Shown here: positions 24,116-26,923 of the stretch, in pieces
Layout: every line of letters starts with the position of its first letter
Numbering within the stretch: position 1 is the first letter of the stretch
Virus record (IMG/VR): IMGVR_UViG_3300042261_000015
Coordinates: 1 to 26,923 of that record
Direction: 5' to 3' (one strand)
Origin: a virus
Length of the DNA stretch: 26,923 nt
The notes under the pieces: model-generated
The model's database searches: none
Seen by the model: only the letters and a program-made list of their open reading frames with translations
Told to the model about the DNA's origin: nothing
Made by a program: the position numbers and the translations under genes

Positions 24116-24424
24116 TTAGATAGTGACTCGGACTCGTCCGATAGAACCTGCCGCAGATACGCCAACAGGGTTGTTTACTTGAGCACGGCTTTGTGGGTAG
24201 CCGGTAAAGTCTGGGCGCGGGTTGCGGATTGCTTGCGGGTCGTCCACTGGGAACATGCCCAATAGCAACTGCGGTTGATCCGGTTCCCAGCATTCAGGAC
24301 ACACCAAGATGTTAACATTCTTTGTCTTGATGATGAGTTCTTTCAGCTCCTTGCGCTTATAGCGGAATCCGCAGCGATCACACTCGGCAATCGCGCGGCG
24401 GTCGGAGGCAAACCTATTTCCCAT
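24116..24424 (-). CDS. Phage zinc-ribbon protein
   Basis: I choose the ATG at 24424 (102 residues), one base after the HNH stop (TAAAATG). The next possible start, at 24457, lies inside the HNH gene. Two CxxC pairs, ECDRCGFRYKRKEL and LVCPECWEPDQPQ, form a zinc ribbon, followed by a Pro/Arg/Gly-rich tail ending in RVRVTI. I have seen this CDRCGF.........VCPECWE pattern among small phage genes in the head-tail region, role unknown. Its stop forms part of the ribosome site of the next gene. Confidence 0.82.
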   Translation of the reverse strand: MGNRFASDRRAIAECDRCGFRYKRKELKELIIKTKNVNILVCPECWEPDQPQLLLGMFPVDDPQAIRNPRPDFTGYPQSRAQVNNPVGVSAAGSIGRVRVTI

Positions 24425-24425
24425 T

Positions 24426-24959
24426 TTAGACCCTGTTTCCTTTTCGTAGGTTATCAATCCACGGGATAACTTGCAGGTTCAATGGTACATGAAGGCCAGA
24501 AACTGTGCGGCCGTTCAACGGAATCTTGTGATCTACGTGCCAAGCAAACTTGAATCGCTCTGTTCTGAGAGAGGCAAGCTCGTAAGCCTGAGAGATCATC
24601 CACATATCATCTGACGTAAGCCAGCAGGGTACGCGCTTTTTGCGTGCAATCTTGTTTAGCGCCTTTGCGGCAGCGTCTTTGCCGGGGTTTAGTTTGATCC
24701 ACTTGTTTCTAGCGGCACGACGAGCTTCAGGATTAGCCTGAGCGTAACCACGATCTTGCGCTGCCTTGTGCTCTTTGTTTTCTTCTGCCCATGCCTTTTT
24801 TTGAGCCGCCATACGTTCTTTGTTGGCCGCGCGATATTCAGCCATGTACTTTGCTGTGCATCCACGACACGCGGTGTGCAGACGAGCAGATCCTTTGCCG
24901 CGTGGCTGATATTCAGACATCGGCTTAGACAATTTGCACGTAGAACACGTTTTCATCAT
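24426..24959 (-). CDS. HNH homing endonuclease with N-terminal zinc finger
   Basis: The protein has 177 residues. Cys5-Cys8 and Cys31-Cys34 form a zinc finger of the type seen in phage HNH proteins. A long basic helical region follows (about 36-110), then the nuclease core WHVDHKIPL (His141, Asp143, His144), GLHVPLNLQVIP with Asn161 and a final IDNLRKGNR. Its ATG overlaps the stop of the 316-residue gene, and its stop is one base from the ATG of the zinc-ribbon gene. It therefore entered a coupled operon without disturbing either neighbour. It probably cuts a related phage that lacks it. Confidence 0.9.
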   Translation of the reverse strand: MMKTCSTCKLSKPMSEYQPRGKGSARLHTACRGCTAKYMAEYRAANKERMAAQKKAWAEENKEHKAAQDRGYAQANPEARRAARNKWIKLNPGKDAAAKALNKIARKKRVPCWLTSDDMWMISQAYELASLRTERFKFAWHVDHKIPLNGRTVSGLHVPLNLQVIPWIDNLRKGNRV

Positions 24960-25906
24960 GTTGGCCTATAAAACCTTGGTACAAACCTGATAGGGGCTTT
25001 CTCTCGATCTTCCGCCGCACAGAGGTCGAACTGTTCGTCGTATGCCGCCTTGAGCATCTGAACCCGTTCAGTCAGATCCGGGTGTTTCATGGCAATGTAG
25101 TAGGCCAGACCAGCCGTTAATGCTGGCAGGAACCGGAAGTTCATGTCGGCCGTCTCGGCACCTGCACCAGCGTCTTGTACGCGGCGCATGCGGTAGTAGG
25201 TGAACGTGTAGTAAGGCTGAGCCAGAGTGCCCTGATTCGGCACAGGCCACACCACAACTGCCGGAAGCTGATTCCAGTAGACCGTAGCGCCGGTAAGGTG
25301 GGCGGCAGCGGTTGTATTGGCTTGGGCACGGAAACAGTTGTTCAGCGTGCCACCGGTACCAGTAGGATCCTGCACGATGTACGAGTAGTTGATGATCTCG
25401 GAACCGATCTGAACGAAGCCAAAGGCTGGCAGGCCGGTTACATCGGTCAGCGTGATCGTTGTATCGGAATCCGTGATGCCGCCATCCAGAACGCCTGTAA
25501 TCGGAGCGCTTTGGCCTGACATACGCTGCACCATAACCTGAATAGGACGGGCTTGCGTAATCTTGTTGGGGATCGTGGAGTACGTTGATACGCTGATGCG
25601 GGTGATGTTCAGATCTGACTGGGTGGAATAGTTATTCGCACCGGTACGGATCTGTTGCTCCATGAGGTCAATAGTGTCTACCGGCAGTGGGTAGCAGAAC
25701 TGACCTTGCACCATGTTGAATGAGCCGGGCTCAATCGTCCACATGTTGATGCCACGGTTCTGCCACTCAATCGTCATGAGGTTCATGGAACGACGAGCTG
25801 TGCGCAAGTCGTAGCCGGAACGCATCTCACGGCCGGCACGCTCCCACGCCTCTTCAGCGATCTCAGTAAAGTCGAGATTAAACAAGGATGTGCCGGTCGT
25901 TGTCAT
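24956..25906 (-). CDS. Putative head-to-tail adaptor (gp4-like), structural
   Basis: The protein has 316 residues. The N-terminus FNLDFTEIAEEAWERAGREMRSGYDLRTARRSMNLMTIEWQNRGINMWTIE is a helical signature I know from phage adaptors and gp4-like proteins. The middle is beta-rich (QFCYPLPVDTIDLMEQQIRT, then TITLTDVTGLPAFGFVQIGSEIINYSYI, a probable inserted beta domain). The end is helical (LPALTAGLAYYIAMKHPDLTERVQMLKAAYDEQF). It overlaps the upstream basic protein by ATGA. It is soluble and has no enzyme motif. It and the 222-residue protein may be two parts of the same neck. Confidence 0.82.
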   Translation of the reverse strand: MTTTGTSLFNLDFTEIAEEAWERAGREMRSGYDLRTARRSMNLMTIEWQNRGINMWTIEPGSFNMVQGQFCYPLPVDTIDLMEQQIRTGANNYSTQSDLNITRISVSTYSTIPNKITQARPIQVMVQRMSGQSAPITGVLDGGITDSDTTITLTDVTGLPAFGFVQIGSEIINYSYIVQDPTGTGGTLNNCFRAQANTTAAAHLTGATVYWNQLPAVVVWPVPNQGTLAQPYYTFTYYRMRRVQDAGAGAETADMNFRFLPALTAGLAYYIAMKHPDLTERVQMLKAAYDEQFDLCAAEDREKAPIRFVPRFYRPT

Positions 25907-26187
25907 TTGTTCAGACCCTTCAGTGTTTCAGCCAAACGTGCGCGCTTACCCAGTTTACCGGGCTTTTTGGCGGCAGCAGCTAGTTTCTTAGGTGGAATTT
26001 TCTTGCCAGCAGTAACGCCAAGCGACTCACGAAGAGCGCCCGGCTTCTTGATTGCCTTCTGAATCCACTTGTCCGTACTGCCACCTTCGGCAAACTGCTC
26101 GAAGTCCGTGTTGTCACGGCGCTTCTTGATCTTCGCCTTTGGCATCTTGTTGGGCATTATGGCGCCCATGCCGCGAGAGGACATCAT
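25903..26187 (-). CDS. Small basic phage protein with FAEGG and KKPGALRESLG motifs
   Basis: I choose the ATG at 26187 (94 residues), 2 bases after the stop of the upstream gene; 26184 is also possible. A longer ORF from 26229 would overlap that gene. It has FEQFAEGGSTDKWIQKAIKKPGALRESLGV and then Lys/Ala-rich KKLAAAAKKPGKLGKRARLAETLKGL. WIQ.AIKKPGAL..SLG is a motif I recall from many phage small proteins without assigned function. It is very basic, so it may contact DNA or line the virion. It overlaps the adaptor gene by ATGA. Confidence 0.8.
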   Translation of the reverse strand: MMSSRGMGAIMPNKMPKAKIKKRRDNTDFEQFAEGGSTDKWIQKAIKKPGALRESLGVTAGKKIPPKKLAAAAKKPGKLGKRARLAETLKGLNK

Positions 26188-26189
26188 GA

Positions 26190-26561
26190 TTACACCATCT
26201 TGCCTTTGGTCTTGCCGCGCTGGGCACAACCATCAGCACGCTTGGATGCCGAGCTAACAGAACCGCCTTTTTTCATGCCCATGGCAGCGCGCAGATCGCC
26301 GCGAGCCTTCATCTGGCGAGGGGTCGCCGGACGAACCGGAGCGTTCATCGTCGGGCCTTCATCCGGGCTAGGAGGTTGAATGCCCTTATCGGCAGTAAAA
26401 ATGCCTGCGTCAGCAGGATTAGGACGAGGGCGAACAGGCATAGCAGAGCGAGCCGGAGCTGCGCCAGCAGGAGCCATAGCGCGCTTACGACGAGCGAGAA
26501 TGCCGGCATCTTCTTCTACCGGCGGGTTGCCCATATCAGCTGTGTATACATCACGTGCCAT
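26190..26561 (-). CDS. Small Pro/Ala-rich protein with KKGGS and ADG.A.RGKTKG motifs
   Basis: The protein has 123 residues. The N-terminal part has two similar segments (MARDVYTADMGNPPVEEDAGI and NPADAGIFTADKGIQPPSPDEG), probably a short internal duplication. The C-terminus ends MKKGGSVSSASKRADGC and AQRGKTKGKMV, sharing a motif with the next upstream gene. AAGGAG lies before the ATG. The protein appears disordered and basic at the end. Function is unknown. Confidence 0.8.
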   Translation of the reverse strand: MARDVYTADMGNPPVEEDAGILARRKRAMAPAGAAPARSAMPVRPRPNPADAGIFTADKGIQPPSPDEGPTMNAPVRPATPRQMKARGDLRAAMGMKKGGSVSSASKRADGCAQRGKTKGKMV

Positions 26562-26571
26562 GGTCTGCTCC

Positions 26572-26907
26572 TTATTTGCACTTGCCGCCGGCCTTCATGG
26601 CGACAGCAATACCTTTGGTTTTACCACGCTTGGCAATGCCATCGGCGCTCTTGTGGCCAGCAGCCAGACCGCCAGCGGCGTAGCCCTTGCACGAGCCGCC
26701 CTTCTTCATGGCATGCTCAGCAGCGTACTTGGCTGGGCTCAGCTTGCCAGTCTTGATGGCAGTTGCCTTCTTGGCAGCGCCGGCGCCATGGCCTTCCGAC
26801 TTCTCGCCAGCAACGTACTGTTTCGGGCTGATCTTGCCAGACTTGAGAGCCTTGGCTTCCTTCATTTCTTCTGCACGAGTTTCTTTACCGCCAAACATCT
26901 TTTTCAT
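26572..26907 (-). CDS. Small Lys/Gly-rich protein with duplicated GK[IL]SP.[KQ]Y and ADG.A.RGKTKG motifs
   Basis: The protein has 111 residues, with GGAGGT 6 bases before the ATG. Two copies of a helix motif, ALKSGKISPKQYVAGE and AIKTGKLSPAKYAAEH, lie at about 20-35 and 50-65. The C-terminal part has AMKKGGSCKGYAAGGLAAGHKSADG then IAKRGKTKG and a Lys/Gly tail. It is strongly basic. It is the first gene visible in the transcription direction; 16 bases remain to the window edge. Function is unknown. Confidence 0.8.
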   Translation of the reverse strand: MKKMFGGKETRAEEMKEAKALKSGKISPKQYVAGEKSEGHGAGAAKKATAIKTGKLSPAKYAAEHAMKKGGSCKGYAAGGLAAGHKSADGIAKRGKTKGIAVAMKAGGKCK

Positions 26908-26923
26908 TTCGCCACCTCCGGCA

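Noticed and set aside
24105-24165. Longer 82-residue form of the small basic protein
   Set aside because: The AAGGAG site and the end of the zinc-ribbon gene point to the internal ATG at 24105.
26187-26229. Longer 108-residue form of the basic KKPGAL protein
   Set aside because: The extra N-terminus overlaps the upstream gene. The ATG two bases after that gene's stop is the natural coupled start.
1-26923. tRNA genes or other structured RNA genes
   Set aside because: I saw no cloverleaf with a CCA-type end or T-loop motif. The region is almost fully coding.

Overview
This window reads as the late (virion, tail and lysis) region of a tailed double-stranded DNA phage. Almost every gene lies on the minus strand and is tightly packed, with start and stop codons overlapping (ATGA, TAATG, TGATG) or a few bases apart. 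The mix includes a P22 gp10-like tail/DNA-stabilisation protein, gp4-like adaptor proteins, a GH108 endolysin next to a two-helix holin, an S74-chaperoned fibre and free-standing homing endonucleases. This suggests a podovirus-like phage of a Gram-negative, probably proteobacterial, host. That is inference: no host gene, tRNA, integrase, polymerase, terminase, portal or capsid gene is in the window.

Layout in transcription order, from right to left. (1) 26907-25903: three small basic Gly/Lys-rich proteins that share short peptide motifs. (2) 25906-23022: an adaptor-like protein, an HNH endonuclease inserted between coupled genes, a zinc-ribbon protein, two small proteins and a second adaptor-like protein. 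(3) 23022-20671: two probable virion proteins, a 55-residue protein, and an extremely acidic repeat protein (fifteen 20-residue units followed by an exact 11-residue tryptophan period). (4) 20612-15213: a 1799-residue fibre made of about 75 short NTTG-type repeats with a C-terminal endosialidase-type chaperone. (5) 15211-12401: small conserved proteins, a GIY-YIG endonuclease, an intrinsic terminator, then the lysis cassette (membrane protein, holin, endolysin) with a two-helix membrane ORF hidden inside the endolysin gene. (6) 11615-12337: the only plus-strand gene, a second GIY-YIG endonuclease with its own candidate promoter. (7) 11582-9015: the gp10-like protein and a jelly-roll-like protein. 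(8) 8937-1: an acyl carrier protein, a ketoacyl-ACP synthase, a 151-residue protein, a 1972-residue giant virion protein, a 285-residue protein and a truncated gene, all translationally coupled or nearly touching.

The most striking part is block 8. An ACP with its DSL serine, a condensing enzyme with an intact Cys-His-His triad, and a small protein whose C-terminal part resembles the HlyC/GNAT family of acyl-ACP-dependent lysine acyltransferases lie in one overlapping operon directly ahead of a giant virion protein. I propose that the phage makes or loads a fatty acyl group and attaches it to its own giant ejection/tape-measure-like protein, as HlyC does for RTX toxins. The ACP and KAS calls are strong. 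The acyltransferase call and the target are hypotheses.
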